A DNA stretch of 64,000 bases from Desulfosporosinus sp. Sb-LF (GCF_004766055.1 NZ_SPQR01000006.1:248001-312000); one strand, 5' to 3'; positions 24,870 through 34,703 are shown, counted from the stretch's first letter. Notes: generated from the sequence alone by a model not told the origin. Translations and numbers: made by a program.

Positions 24870-26220
24870 GGAAACCGCACGGAAGATGGCAGTTCAGATC
24901 CTGACACGAGTCGAAGCAGAGGGAGGCTACGCCAATCTCGTGTTACAGAAAACCATTGGTAGGCTCACAGATTCTAGAGACCGCCAATTTGTCACGTTAT
25001 TGGTAAATGGCTCACTTAAACACCGCCTAACCTTGGATTATGCGCTACGTTTTTATTTGAGCAAACCAATGTCGGCACTTCCTCATGAAGTTCGCGCAAT
25101 TTTGCGTATCGGAGCTTTTCAACTGCTTTATCTCGATAAAGTTCCGCACGCGGTCGCGGTCAATGAAAGTGTCGAGTTAGCAAAAACCTTCCCTAAATTC
25201 ACTGGATTGGTGAATGTCGTCTTGCGGAGAGTCATGAATAAAGGGTGGGATTTTCCTTGGCCGGATTCGAAGCGGGAAACAGTACGCTACCTTTCGGTGC
25301 GCTACTCTCACCCGGAATGGATGATTCGACGATGGCTAAAGCGTTGGGGCTTGGAGGAAACGGAGGCTTTGTGTCATGCCAATAATGAGCCAGCCCAAAC
25401 TTGGATTCGTACAAATACACTTAAGATTTCACGCGAAGATTTAGTGGAGCGTCTCACGCGAGAAGGAATTGCGGTCGAATTGGGTACTCGGATACCGGAA
25501 AGTTTAAGAATTCAAAATTTCGGGGCGCTAGACCAACTCGAGAGTTTTCGGGAGGGGCTTTTTACGGTTCAGGATGAAAGCTCTCAACTTGTTGCACATG
25601 TTGTTGATCCAAAACCAGGACAACGCGTGTTGGATACCTGTAGTGCTCCTGGTGGAAAAACGACGCACTTAGCGCAAAGGATGAACGATGAGGGAGAAAT
25701 TCAAGCGTTTGATATCCATACTCACAAACTGGAACTTATTGACCAGCTAACCCAAAGACTTGGTATTACGATCGTTCAATCTCATGGGGGCGATGCTCGG
25801 GATTTACCTGGAATACAACTTTGCTCGCAACATCGCGTGTTGGTTGATGCTCCTTGTTCTGGTTTGGGTGTTCTTAGACGTAGGGCAGATCTGCGTTGGC
25901 AGAAAGAAGAACAGGATTTGAAGGATTTACCTCCGCTTCAACTGGCTATTTTAGAACGTGCCGCTTCTTGTGTTGATGTAGGAGGAGATTTAATCTACTC
26001 GACCTGTACGACTGAACCGGAAGAGAACTTTGAACTAGTTAAGATGTTTCGCACTTCGCATCCTGAATTTGAGCCTGTCAATTTGGTGGAGGATTTGCCT
26101 TTTACCCTTGAAGATTCACGCGATATTCAACAGGCGAGTAAAGGGATGCTGCAACTCTTACCGCATCGGCATGGGATGGATGGATTTTTCTTAGCAAAAT
26201 TTCATCGTAAGGAAGTTTAA
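24862..26220 (+). CDS. rsmB: 16S rRNA (cytosine-967-C5) methyltransferase RsmB
   Basis: RsmB methylates C967 of 16S rRNA using SAM. The 452-residue protein has an N-terminal NusB-like domain (residues ~1-135), then a Rossmann methyltransferase domain. SAM motif I is DTCSAPGGKTTHLA (~residue 255), motif IV DAPCSGLGVLRR, and the catalytic cysteine lies in YSTCT. The frame also has GTG at 24859; ATG 24862 is chosen, with an AGAGGTAGAAGT purine-rich site before it. In B. subtilis the same gene (yloM) lies between fmt and rlmN. Confidence 0.95.
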   Translation: MIKETARKMAVQILTRVEAEGGYANLVLQKTIGRLTDSRDRQFVTLLVNGSLKHRLTLDYALRFYLSKPMSALPHEVRAILRIGAFQLLYLDKVPHAVAVNESVELAKTFPKFTGLVNVVLRRVMNKGWDFPWPDSKRETVRYLSVRYSHPEWMIRRWLKRWGLEETEALCHANNEPAQTWIRTNTLKISREDLVERLTREGIAVELGTRIPESLRIQNFGALDQLESFREGLFTVQDESSQLVAHVVDPKPGQRVLDTCSAPGGKTTHLAQRMNDEGEIQAFDIHTHKLELIDQLTQRLGITIVQSHGGDARDLPGIQLCSQHRVLVDAPCSGLGVLRRRADLRWQKEEQDLKDLPPLQLAILERAASCVDVGGDLIYSTCTTEPEENFELVKMFRTSHPEFEPVNLVEDLPFTLEDSRDIQQASKGMLQLLPHRHGMDGFFLAKFHRKEV

Positions 26221-26250
26221 GTGGAATGAATTGGGTGAATAATAAAGATT

Positions 26251-27312
26251 ATGGAAAGTGTTGAGCTGCGCGGTTGTTCAATCGATGAACTGATTGAGAT
26301 TTGTCAAGAGATAGGCCTAAAACGGTTTCGGGCGACCCAATTATTTCAATGGGCGCAACAAAAAGCAGTGCGTACTTGGGACCAGATGAAAACTGTTGGG
26401 GAAGGAGACCGCCAAACGTTAAGTTCCCACTTGCATCTTTATCCGTTGGAGCGGATTCGTGAACAGCGTTCCCAGGATGGCACACGTAAATATTTGTTTC
26501 GTCTTAACGATGGAGAAACCATTGAGTGTGTTTTAATGGATTATGCGCGCACTATATCACGAGATCGTCATACCGTTTGTGTCTCTACTCAAGTTGGGTG
26601 CGCGGTAGGGTGCGCATTTTGTGCTACTGGGTTGGAAGGCTTTCGGAGAAATCTAAGTGTCGCTGAAATTGTGGGTCAAGTTCTAGATATTACCCATTAT
26701 GTCCGTCAGGAAGATCCGGATTTCCAGGTGACCAACATTGTCTTTATGGGTATGGGCGAGCCCCTACTCAATTATGATCAGGTTCTCAAGGGGATCCAAC
26801 TTTTGAACCATGGGCAAGGCCAGGCTATTGGCATGCGACGGATGACGATTTCAACCTGTGGGGTGGTGCCTAAGATTATTCAACTGGCTAAAGATAATCC
26901 CCAGGTTGGGCTGGCTGTTTCGCTTCATGCAGCTCAGGACGAAGTGCGAAATGATTTGATTCCGATGAATCGGCGTTATCCACTGGCTCAACTGATGGAG
27001 GCTTGTCAAGAATACAGCCAAATCACGCATCGTCGGATCACCTTTGAGGTCGCTTTGACCTCGAAGAATGCGAGGCGGGGGGAAGCAGAGGCGCTCGCGA
27101 GACTACTAAAAGGACAGCTAGGGCATGTCAATTTGATTCCGGTAAACCCAGTCGAGGGGACTGGGATGGAGCGTCCCGATATAGAACAGATCAAGAGGTT
27201 CGCTCAGGTGTTAGAAAATGCCGGTATTCCCGTCTCTTCGCGGGAGGAACGGGGGGGAGATATTGACGCAGCTTGCGGTCAACTTCGTAGAAAGTGGGAG
27301 GGTGAGTTGTAA
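26251..27312 (+). CDS. rlmN: 23S rRNA/tRNA adenine-C2 methyltransferase RlmN
   Basis: RlmN is a radical-SAM enzyme that methylates A2503 of 23S rRNA and A37 of some tRNAs. The 353-residue protein has the 4Fe-4S motif CAVGCAFCATG (~residue 118), GMGEPLLNYD, and the catalytic cysteine near the C-terminus in DIDAACGQLRRKW. The ATG has a weak ribosome-binding site and lies 30 bases after rsmB. Its TAA overlaps the ATG of the next gene. Confidence 0.96.
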   Translation: MESVELRGCSIDELIEICQEIGLKRFRATQLFQWAQQKAVRTWDQMKTVGEGDRQTLSSHLHLYPLERIREQRSQDGTRKYLFRLNDGETIECVLMDYARTISRDRHTVCVSTQVGCAVGCAFCATGLEGFRRNLSVAEIVGQVLDITHYVRQEDPDFQVTNIVFMGMGEPLLNYDQVLKGIQLLNHGQGQAIGMRRMTISTCGVVPKIIQLAKDNPQVGLAVSLHAAQDEVRNDLIPMNRRYPLAQLMEACQEYSQITHRRITFEVALTSKNARRGEAEALARLLKGQLGHVNLIPVNPVEGTGMERPDIEQIKRFAQVLENAGIPVSSREERGGDIDAACGQLRRKWEGEL

Positions 27313-28118
27313 TGAGCTTATTGGCCCGATTTGAAGGAATGGCCGAATTTCTATTTACCGGAGCTTTCAAAAAAGGTGCGGCCCGGCTCCAACCAGTAGA
27401 AATCGCTAAAGAACTTGTGAAGGCAATGCTTAGAAATAAGCAAGTCAGCATTTCACAAGTGTATGTACCGAATATTTACCGGGTTTATCTTCATTCAAGT
27501 GATTGGGGGCCATTGGCTAACTTTGGGGATGTATTTCTCATTGAACTTTCAAAGTATCTATTTGCAGAAGCACAGCGGAATGGGTACACGTTTTTATCGA
27601 AACCAGCCATTGAACTTCATGCCGATGAGACGGTGAATCCCCGAGAAATGGCTATTGAAGTTGATTTCGATGACTCTATTGAGGTAGACTGGGGAGACGA
27701 GGAAGATGAGCATAATGACGCAGCTCCTGAACAAGATTGGCGCGAAAATACTACGATCTTTCGAGAAAGTGTTAAGACAAACTTAACCGAGGTTGAGCAG
27801 TTAGGAAGGAATTCAGAATACTTTCTCGAAATTATTGAAGGACCAGATGTTGGTGAGTCATTTTCTCTGCAGGATGGAGATGTGTTCATTGGCCGTCATG
27901 GGCAATGTGACCTCGTACTTCACGACCCTGAGGTTTCACGACGGCATTTGAAAATTGCTTCAGGGGAGAACAGTTGGTGGTTGGATGATTTGGGAAGTAC
28001 AAACGGTTCGTTTGTTAATGGCCAAAGAATTACTCATCAAATGACGGCTCCAGGTGACCGTATTCAAATTGGACAAAGTGTCTTGGTCATACAAAGATCA
28101 CCTCTAGTAGGACTATAA
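27312..28118 (+). CDS. FhaA-like protein (DUF3662 domain plus FHA domain)
   Basis: A 268-residue cytoplasmic protein. Residues ~1-115 form the DUF3662 domain (FEGMAEFLFTGAFKKGAARLQPVEIAKELVKAM), followed by an acidic linker with Glu/Asp stretches. The C-terminal FHA domain has the phosphothreonine-binding residues FIGRHGQCDLVL, VSRRHLKI and DLGSTNGSFVNG (~residues 190-260). The architecture matches actinobacterial FhaA, which links PknB to cell-wall lipid II export. It is the first gene of a six-gene signalling and cell-wall module. Confidence 0.92.
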   Translation: MSLLARFEGMAEFLFTGAFKKGAARLQPVEIAKELVKAMLRNKQVSISQVYVPNIYRVYLHSSDWGPLANFGDVFLIELSKYLFAEAQRNGYTFLSKPAIELHADETVNPREMAIEVDFDDSIEVDWGDEEDEHNDAAPEQDWRENTTIFRESVKTNLTEVEQLGRNSEYFLEIIEGPDVGESFSLQDGDVFIGRHGQCDLVLHDPEVSRRHLKIASGENSWWLDDLGSTNGSFVNGQRITHQMTAPGDRIQIGQSVLVIQRSPLVGL

Positions 28119-28165
28119 ATTGGAGGCTTTGCGAAGCACCTCTGATTTTTGATTTGGAGGGTTGT

Positions 28166-28615
28166 ATGCAATTTGTTTTTGTCATTGGACGGCTAGTTTT
28201 TGTCGCCCTTATCTATCTTTTTATCTTTCGTATTTTTACAGCACTTTTAGCAGATCTGCAACTAAAGGGGATTTTTCAACGCTCGATTACCGAATATGGC
28301 CGATTAGAGGTCCTGACTGGATCAGAATCGCTTTCCAGAGGACGAATCTTTAAAGTAGATGGGAAAGGCCTGCGATTAGGACGTGGTAAGCATAATGATA
28401 TCGTTTTACCGGATCATTTTGCTTCCATCGATCACGCTATTTTTCGGTTGCAAAAAGGACAGACCATCGTGGAAGACCTTGGAAGCACGAATGGAACTTG
28501 GGTTAATGGCGAGCAAATTCATTCTCCAGTACAAATGGTTGCAGGAGATTATGTGAAAATTGGAAGTATTACCTTCCAATACTCGAGGTGGCAAAATGAG
28601 AGTACTAAGCTTTAG
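28166..28615 (+). CDS. Membrane-anchored FHA domain protein (FhaB-like)
   Basis: A 149-residue protein with one N-terminal transmembrane helix (residues ~5-28) and a cytoplasmic FHA domain (LRLGRGKHNDIVL, DHAIFRL, DLGSTNGTWVNG). FhaB of mycobacteria has the same layout and is bound by PknB. ATG 28166 lies 5 bases after TTGGAGGG; the TTG at 28154 overlaps that site and is rejected. It overlaps the phosphatase gene by 20 bases. Confidence 0.9.
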   Translation: MQFVFVIGRLVFVALIYLFIFRIFTALLADLQLKGIFQRSITEYGRLEVLTGSESLSRGRIFKVDGKGLRLGRGKHNDIVLPDHFASIDHAIFRLQKGQTIVEDLGSTNGTWVNGEQIHSPVQMVAGDYVKIGSITFQYSRWQNESTKL

Positions 28616-29315
28616 CGAAAAAGGGTGTATTCGTAAAAACAATGAGGATTCTTTATTAGTGATGCTTTCCCAAGGCCTGTATGCGGTGGCTGACGGGATG
28701 GGAGGCCACCGGGCGGGTGAAGTAGCTTCTTCGACAGCTTTGCATGAATTGGAAAAATTAGTAGTTCACTTTGGCGATCTTGAAATTCAGGCCTTGGAAA
28801 GTAAGTTGGCTGAAGCCTTTGTTCAAGCTAATCAGGTCGTCTATCAATCGTCAATAACGGATCCCGAAAATGCTGGGATGGGAACGACTCTGACAGTTTT
28901 GTTGGTGCGCAACACAATGGCCGTAATTGCTCATGTAGGAGACAGTCGGGCTTATCTATGGCGCGATGAGGTGTTAACACCCTTGACAATCGATCACTCA
29001 CTCGTTGGTGAACTTGTGCGGTTAGGACAGATCTCCCCTGCAGAAGCGGAAAAACACCCTCAACGGAATGTTCTGATGCGTGCAGTGGGAGCAGACCCAA
29101 AGATTGAAGTGGATTGTCGGAGTATAAGCTTACAGACAGGAGATGTTTTTCTCCTGTGTACTGACGGTTTTTCTAATATGATTCATGATCGAGAGCTTGC
29201 AAAAGAATTTATGGAGCAGTACTCCTGGGAAGAACGGCTTGAGAGATTGCGTCATCTTACCTTAGAACGGGGTGCACCGGATAATTTCACAGCCTTGTGC
29301 TGTATTATGGAGTAA
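28596..29315 (+). CDS. prpC: PP2C-type serine/threonine phosphatase (PrpC/PstP)
   Basis: This metal-dependent phosphatase reverses phosphorylation by the PrkC kinase encoded downstream. The 239-residue protein has the PPM motifs NNEDSLL, VADGMGGHRAGE, GTTLTVLLV, GDSRAYLW, LCTDGFSNMI and GAPDNFT, with the metal-binding aspartates present. The actinobacterial PstP has an additional transmembrane tail that is absent here. ATG 28596 with GAGGTGG upstream is chosen over an upstream in-frame ATG at 28560. It lies inside the end of fhaB. Confidence 0.95.
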   Translation: MRVLSFSEKGCIRKNNEDSLLVMLSQGLYAVADGMGGHRAGEVASSTALHELEKLVVHFGDLEIQALESKLAEAFVQANQVVYQSSITDPENAGMGTTLTVLLVRNTMAVIAHVGDSRAYLWRDEVLTPLTIDHSLVGELVRLGQISPAEAEKHPQRNVLMRAVGADPKIEVDCRSISLQTGDVFLLCTDGFSNMIHDRELAKEFMEQYSWEERLERLRHLTLERGAPDNFTALCCIME

Positions 29316-29319
29316 GCTG

Positions 29320-30603
29320 ATGATTCAGAGATTAACTTCGCGCTTATTAATTTTAGGAATAATGTGGGTGGGACTCAGCTTGCTGAAATGGGGGAGCCAG
29401 AAAAACCAAATCTTCTGGCTAGCACTTATTTTTTCAGGCATAATCTTCCTAGGGAGCTTGATGGAGCAGATCCTCCATTATCGAGGTGATCCCTATATTC
29501 TGCCTGCAGTTCAGGCCATTATGGCCATAGGACTTGTGTTTGTGGTGCGAATTAATCCGGAAATTGCAGTGCGCCAATTTTGGTGGGCAAATATCGGTCA
29601 GTTGATCTTCTATGCGGTTTTATGGTCGATCCGAGATTATCGAAAGTTGGGAAGGTTTAGATACCTCTGGGGACTTTTAGCAGTGGGATTGTTGTTGGTG
29701 ACACTATTGTTCGGTTCTACGGCAGGTGGAGCAACAAGTTGGCTACACATTGGGGGAATCGGCATTGAACCGGAGGAATTTGTCAAGCTAGCCTTACTTT
29801 TATTCATGGCGACGTATTTGGAAGAGAATGAAGAATTGTTGCGTGTAGGAACAGTGCAATGGGGAAAATTCTCTTTGCCAGATTGGCGGACTTTGGGACC
29901 GTTTATGATCATGGTTGCTTTCGTTCTTGGGATTTTGGCGGCGCAGAAAAGCTTGGGGACGGCCTTGGTGTTTTATATGCTTTTTGCGCTTATGCTATAT
30001 GTGGTAACGGAACGAGCTCTTTATTTAGGAATATCGTTGCCTATTTTCCTTTTAACTGGAAGCGTGGGTTATATGCTCTTTAGGCACGTACGTGTTAGGG
30101 TTTTGGTATGGATGAATCCTTGGCAGGATCCCACAGGGGGAGGATACCAAATTGCCCAATCTCTTTTTGCGATTGGCGGAGGTAATATCCTTGGTACGGG
30201 ATTAGGCAACGGTATAGGGGCATCGACAGTACCAGCAGCTAGTACGGATTTTATCTTTTCTGTGATTGCTGAAGAACTTGGATTTGCCGGGGCTATGGCT
30301 GTACTCGTACTTTTTCTCATTGTTGTCATGAGAGCTTTTGCTGTAAGTCTCAAGGCGAAGGATCGGTTCGGGCAAATCTTAGCTGCTGGAATTGGAATTC
30401 TCCTGGGAACAGAAACGTTGATTATTCTCGCTGGAGTGACTAAATTACTTCCTTTGACAGGCATACCACTTCCCTGGGTGAGTTATGGTGGAAGTTCTCT
30501 CATTGTTCATTTCATTTTGCTGGGGGTGTTGCAGAATATCTCGATCCCCACCACAGTGGGTTCCCTCAGCACCAAGAATAATGGAAGGGAGTATGCAACA
30601 TAA
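29320..30603 (+). CDS. SEDS-family peptidoglycan glycosyltransferase (FtsW/RodA/SpoVE)
   Basis: SEDS proteins polymerise lipid II into glycan strands together with a class B PBP. The 427-residue product has about ten transmembrane helices, an extracytoplasmic loop with GGATSWLHIGGIGIEPEEFVK (the conserved SEDS segment) and the C-terminal GIPLPWVSYGGSSL motif. ATG 29320 follows GGAG and lies 4 bases after the phosphatase stop. Position before pbpA and pknB is that of actinobacterial rodA. Confidence 0.93.
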   Translation: MIQRLTSRLLILGIMWVGLSLLKWGSQKNQIFWLALIFSGIIFLGSLMEQILHYRGDPYILPAVQAIMAIGLVFVVRINPEIAVRQFWWANIGQLIFYAVLWSIRDYRKLGRFRYLWGLLAVGLLLVTLLFGSTAGGATSWLHIGGIGIEPEEFVKLALLLFMATYLEENEELLRVGTVQWGKFSLPDWRTLGPFMIMVAFVLGILAAQKSLGTALVFYMLFALMLYVVTERALYLGISLPIFLLTGSVGYMLFRHVRVRVLVWMNPWQDPTGGGYQIAQSLFAIGGGNILGTGLGNGIGASTVPAASTDFIFSVIAEELGFAGAMAVLVLFLIVVMRAFAVSLKAKDRFGQILAAGIGILLGTETLIILAGVTKLLPLTGIPLPWVSYGGSSLIVHFILLGVLQNISIPTTVGSLSTKNNGREYAT

Positions 30604-32006
30604 TGCGAGGGGTACGTCGGGTAGCACTAGGGATGGCTTTGAGTTTTTTTGTACTGAGTCTTGGTTTAGCGTATTGGCAAGTTGTCCAGGCGGATACACT
30701 TCTGGAGAATCCATCCAATAGACGTTTGATTCTTATGGAAAGCCGAGTGACTAGGGGAGGAATTTTTGATCGCAACGGCGAAATAATAGCACAAACCCAA
30801 ATTTCTAAGGAAAAAAAGGTCCGGGTCTATCCGAAAGGAGAGATGTTTGAACCTGCCTTGGGTTATTCGACTGTAAAATTGGGTGCTTCTGGTCTCGAAG
30901 GAACCTTAGCAGATTGGTTGCTGGGAATTAAGAACGCGACGCCCACCCAGTCAGTTCAGCAACTCTTTGCACTTCCCCGCCAAGGGGATGATGTTGTACT
31001 CACCTTGGATTCCCGTTTGCAGAGCATTGCTTATAATGCGCTTAAGGGGAAAATGGGAGCAGTTGTAGCCATTGATCCCCGGACAGGAGAAGTATTGGCC
31101 TTGGTGAGCCAACCAAGCTTTGATCCTACATCCCTCGAACAAAACTGGAAGGATATCGTTAGTCGCAAACAGGAAAGGCCGCTTGAAAATCGCGCTTTTT
31201 CCCTCTTTCCTCCGGGATCGACCATGAAGGTTGTTACGTCTGCCTCTTTATTTCGTAGTGGAATCAATACGACCGATCTCTATGAAAGTACAGGATCAGC
31301 GATTATTAACGGTCAAGTCATTAAGGAACAAAACGGCAAGGCTTTTGGCTGGGTTAACTATAATATGGCGTTGGCCGACTCCTGCAACACATACTTCGCA
31401 ACGTTTGGGGTTCAGGCGGGGGATAAAAATTTTCTTTCCGTAGTTAAAGGCTTTGGTTTCGGTCAGAAAATTCCTCTGGAACTCAATGTTCCAACGAGTT
31501 CAATTACAAACTCAGCGAAAATCCCTGCAACGTTAAATACAAATCTTCTTGCCGCAAGTGCTTTCGGGCAAGGAGAAGTTTTGGTCACCCCATTTCATAT
31601 GGCCTTAATTACGGCCGGTATTGCAAACCACGGAGTTATTATGACCCCACATCTTGTAGAACGCGTCCTAGACCCCTCTCAAACCGTAATCTTCGAACAG
31701 AAACCTCAGCCTTGGTTGACTGCGCTTACTAAAGAGGAAGCGGATAAGATTACGAGTGCAATGGTGACCGCAGTAACCGATGGAACAGCTGCGCCAGGGG
31801 CTCTAGACGATGTTCAGGTAGCCGCCAAGACGGGTTCAGCAGAACCCGGAGGTAATGTCCCAACTCATGGCTGGTATATTGCTTTTGCGCCAGCCGATGC
31901 CCCAAAGATCGCGATAGCTGTTATTGTGGAACATGGGGGAACAGGAGGAGGGGCGGCCGCCCCGATTGCGCGGCAAATCATGCAAGAAGCATTGATTAGA
32001 AAGTAG
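30603..32006 (+). CDS. Class B penicillin-binding protein (PbpA-like transpeptidase)
   Basis: A 467-residue bitopic membrane protein with a signal anchor at residues ~5-25, a short pedestal domain and a transpeptidase domain. The active-site motifs are PPGSTMK with Ser206 and Lys209, the SCN triad at Ser260 (ADSCNTYFA) and KTGSAEPGG at Lys409. It is shorter than division PBP2B/FtsI enzymes and lacks PASTA domains, like actinobacterial PbpA. Its ATG overlaps the TAA of the SEDS gene, its likely partner. Confidence 0.94.
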   Translation: MRGVRRVALGMALSFFVLSLGLAYWQVVQADTLLENPSNRRLILMESRVTRGGIFDRNGEIIAQTQISKEKKVRVYPKGEMFEPALGYSTVKLGASGLEGTLADWLLGIKNATPTQSVQQLFALPRQGDDVVLTLDSRLQSIAYNALKGKMGAVVAIDPRTGEVLALVSQPSFDPTSLEQNWKDIVSRKQERPLENRAFSLFPPGSTMKVVTSASLFRSGINTTDLYESTGSAIINGQVIKEQNGKAFGWVNYNMALADSCNTYFATFGVQAGDKNFLSVVKGFGFGQKIPLELNVPTSSITNSAKIPATLNTNLLAASAFGQGEVLVTPFHMALITAGIANHGVIMTPHLVERVLDPSQTVIFEQKPQPWLTALTKEEADKITSAMVTAVTDGTAAPGALDDVQVAAKTGSAEPGGNVPTHGWYIAFAPADAPKIAIAVIVEHGGTGGGAAAPIARQIMQEALIRK

Positions 32007-32016
32007 GTGACAAATA

Positions 32017-33774
32017 GTGAGTAAAATCTTCGGGGGACGATATGAGGTCTTGGAGCGAATTGGTGCCGGCGGGATGGCAAATGTTTATAAGGCCAAGGAT
32101 CTTCTACTTAACCGTGTTGTGACGATCAAGGTGCTCCGGGAGCAGTTTGTCACAGATGAAGACTTTATTCGCCGTTTTCGGAGGGAAGCCCAGTCAGCAG
32201 CGAGTTTGTCCCATTCCAATATAGTTTCTGTCTATGATGTGGGTAAAGAAGGAGATACTGAATATATTGTCATGGAATATGTGGAGGGTCGCAATCTTAA
32301 AGAAATTATACGAGATTACGCTCCACTATCCACTGACCAAGCCATAAACCTTGCTCGGCAAATCACAGGGGCTGTTCAAAATGCCCATGAACATCATATT
32401 ATCCATAGAGATATTAAACCGCACAATATTTTAGTGACAGCTGACGGACACGCTAAGGTTACAGATTTTGGAATTGCGCGAGCCGTCTCTTCGGCAACCG
32501 TAACACATACTGGTGATATCATAGGTTCGGTTCATTACTTGTCGCCCGAACAGGCCAAGGGACTTCAAAGTAACGAACAATCGGACATTTACTCCCTCGG
32601 AATCGTACTCTACGAATTGCTCACGGGTAAAGTTCCCTATGATGGAGAAACTCCGATCGCCATTGCCCTAAAACATCTTCAGGAACAACCTGTTCTGCCG
32701 AGTAAGCTAAATCCTCGAATCGAAAAGGAATTTGAGGCTGTCATTATGCGTGCTATCGCAAAATCGCCTGAGCAACGATACGTGTCTGCTAAAGATCTGT
32801 TGGAGGATCTGAACCATATCCAAGCTGGTCGACCGATTAAACAGCAGGAAATTCCTTTCGTTGCTGACCCAGAAGCAACTCAGACTCACAAAGGAATGGG
32901 CGATGTTCTGGCGCCAATTATCGCAAAGGATTCTATGGGTGTAAATCCTTCCCTCGGTAAGATTGGTCATAGGAAGCGTTGGCCTTGGATCGTGGGGGGC
33001 CTAGTACTTCTGTTCTTCTTGCTCGGAGGGTTTGCATTAAAGAACTATTTAGCGGGAGGATCAACAAAGGTTCCCGATGTTATCGGGAAAACTGTGCCTG
33101 TTGCAGGAGATTATATGAAACAGGCAAAACTGAAACTTAGTCCAGATGTTACCTACGAGTTCGATAACAAAGTCGAAAAAGATAGAATCATTGATCAAGA
33201 ACCAAAGGCAGACCAAATGGTTAAACTCGATCGGGAAATTAAAGTCGTTGTGAGTAAAGGCCCCGACGTAGGGAAATTTCCAGATGTCACGACTGGGCAA
33301 ATGTCTAAAGAAAGTGCCATGAACCTTATTCAAAATGCGGGATTTACTGGAACTATAACCTTTGACACTAAGCCCAGTGAGAACGTGGTCAAAGATAATG
33401 TCTCCGAACAGAGTCCAGCACCAGGTGCTTCTTGGCCGAAAGACGGGGCTATTCGTCTTACTATAAGTGCGGGATCTCAATGGCAAGTGATCAATATGCC
33501 CAATGTGATTGGCAAGACATCCTCCGATGCCAGGAGTTTGCTTGAACAGAATAAATTGGTTGTTCTTATAGAAACTCAGGATTCTACCACTTCTCCTGCA
33601 GATGTGGTGATGAGCACGACTCCCAAACCAGGAGAAACGGTCAAACAGGGTGCTGAAGTCACGATGGTCGTTTCGCGTGGTCCGGGGCCCCTCGCTCAAG
33701 CAATTGATGCAAGGGCAATCCTAGCTCAAATTCTTGGCGTCACACAGAAAAATGGCAAAGGTAAGAAACATTAA
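32017..33774 (+). CDS. prkC: PASTA-domain serine/threonine protein kinase (PrkC/PknB)
   Basis: This sensor kinase detects muropeptides or lipid II and controls cell-wall synthesis and, in B. subtilis, spore germination. The 585-residue protein has a Hanks-type kinase domain at ~1-275 (GAGGMANVYKA, Lys38, HRDIKPHNIL with Asp132, DFG, a Thr-rich activation loop). A juxtamembrane linker, one transmembrane helix (~residues 322-341) and three PASTA repeats outside the cell (~348-415, ~418-483, ~487-555) follow. GTG is the start. It is followed by rsgA, a known PrkC substrate in other Firmicutes. Confidence 0.96.
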   Translation: MSKIFGGRYEVLERIGAGGMANVYKAKDLLLNRVVTIKVLREQFVTDEDFIRRFRREAQSAASLSHSNIVSVYDVGKEGDTEYIVMEYVEGRNLKEIIRDYAPLSTDQAINLARQITGAVQNAHEHHIIHRDIKPHNILVTADGHAKVTDFGIARAVSSATVTHTGDIIGSVHYLSPEQAKGLQSNEQSDIYSLGIVLYELLTGKVPYDGETPIAIALKHLQEQPVLPSKLNPRIEKEFEAVIMRAIAKSPEQRYVSAKDLLEDLNHIQAGRPIKQQEIPFVADPEATQTHKGMGDVLAPIIAKDSMGVNPSLGKIGHRKRWPWIVGGLVLLFFLLGGFALKNYLAGGSTKVPDVIGKTVPVAGDYMKQAKLKLSPDVTYEFDNKVEKDRIIDQEPKADQMVKLDREIKVVVSKGPDVGKFPDVTTGQMSKESAMNLIQNAGFTGTITFDTKPSENVVKDNVSEQSPAPGASWPKDGAIRLTISAGSQWQVINMPNVIGKTSSDARSLLEQNKLVVLIETQDSTTSPADVVMSTTPKPGETVKQGAEVTMVVSRGPGPLAQAIDARAILAQILGVTQKNGKGKKH

Positions 33775-33811
33775 ATAAATGATCTCAGCAAGGTAATAGT
33801 GAGGAATAGCT

Positions 33812-34702
33812 ATGATTGATGGAGTCTTACTCAAAGGATATGGTGGATTTTATTATGTCTATGGAGAGGACCGAGTGTGGGAATGTTCCCTGCGCGGTCG
33901 CTTTCGTGTTAAGGATCAAGACTTTTTGCCTGGAGATCGGGTGAAAATCCTAGTGGAAGAGGATAAAGCGACGATCGAAGCTGTCGAGCCACGGCACAAC
34001 GCTTTGATTCGGCCAGCGATTGCCAATGTGGATCAGGCCATTCTCGTCTTTGCGATGACATCTCCTAAGCCTGATCTTAATCTTCTGGACCGATTGTTGA
34101 TTCAGGTACTGGACGAAGAAGTTGAGCCTGTTTTAGTTTTCACTAAATTGGACAAGTTTAGGGAAGCCGCCGCTTTAACGACAAGTTCTGAGGAACATAC
34201 TATTACGGATGTTTACCGCAAAATAGGATACAATGTTTATGAGGTTTCGAATGAGACGGGACAAGGAATAGAGGAAGTTAGAGCTCAGTTAGTGGATAAG
34301 ATTAGCGTACTGGCCGGGCCTTCCGGGACTGGTAAATCTAGTCTTTTCAATGCGTTATCTCCTGGAAAGAAACTAAAAACAGGGGAAATAAGCCTGCGGT
34401 CTAAGCGCGGTCGCCACACCACACGCCATGTCGAACTGATGGTTTGTGCCGGGGGATTGGTGGCGGATACGCCGGGTTTTTCGTCTCTCTTTTTACCGAA
34501 TTTGAAACGCGCAGAATTGGCAAATTATTTTCCGGAATTTGTGGATCGTCGCCGACAGTGTCGATTTAACAGTTGCCTGCATGATAAAGAACCAGATTGT
34601 GCAATTAAAGCTGCCTTAGAAAGCGGGGAGATTTCTCCTGATCGTTATGAGCACTACCAAATATTCTTGCAAGAAGTCATAGAAGCAGAGAGGAGATATT
34701 AA
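33812..34702 (+). CDS. rsgA: Ribosome small subunit-dependent GTPase A
   Basis: RsgA is a late 30S assembly GTPase. The 296-residue protein has the circularly permuted order of G motifs: G4 (VFTKLDK), then G1 (GPSGTGKSS, ~residue 170), then G3 (DTPGF). An N-terminal OB fold precedes these, and a C-terminal zinc site of one histidine and cysteines follows (CRFNSCLHDKEPDC). It follows prkC directly, as in B. subtilis (cpgA). Confidence 0.96.
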   Translation: MIDGVLLKGYGGFYYVYGEDRVWECSLRGRFRVKDQDFLPGDRVKILVEEDKATIEAVEPRHNALIRPAIANVDQAILVFAMTSPKPDLNLLDRLLIQVLDEEVEPVLVFTKLDKFREAAALTTSSEEHTITDVYRKIGYNVYEVSNETGQGIEEVRAQLVDKISVLAGPSGTGKSSLFNALSPGKKLKTGEISLRSKRGRHTTRHVELMVCAGGLVADTPGFSSLFLPNLKRAELANYFPEFVDRRRQCRFNSCLHDKEPDCAIKAALESGEISPDRYEHYQIFLQEVIEAERRY

Positions 34703-34703
34703 C

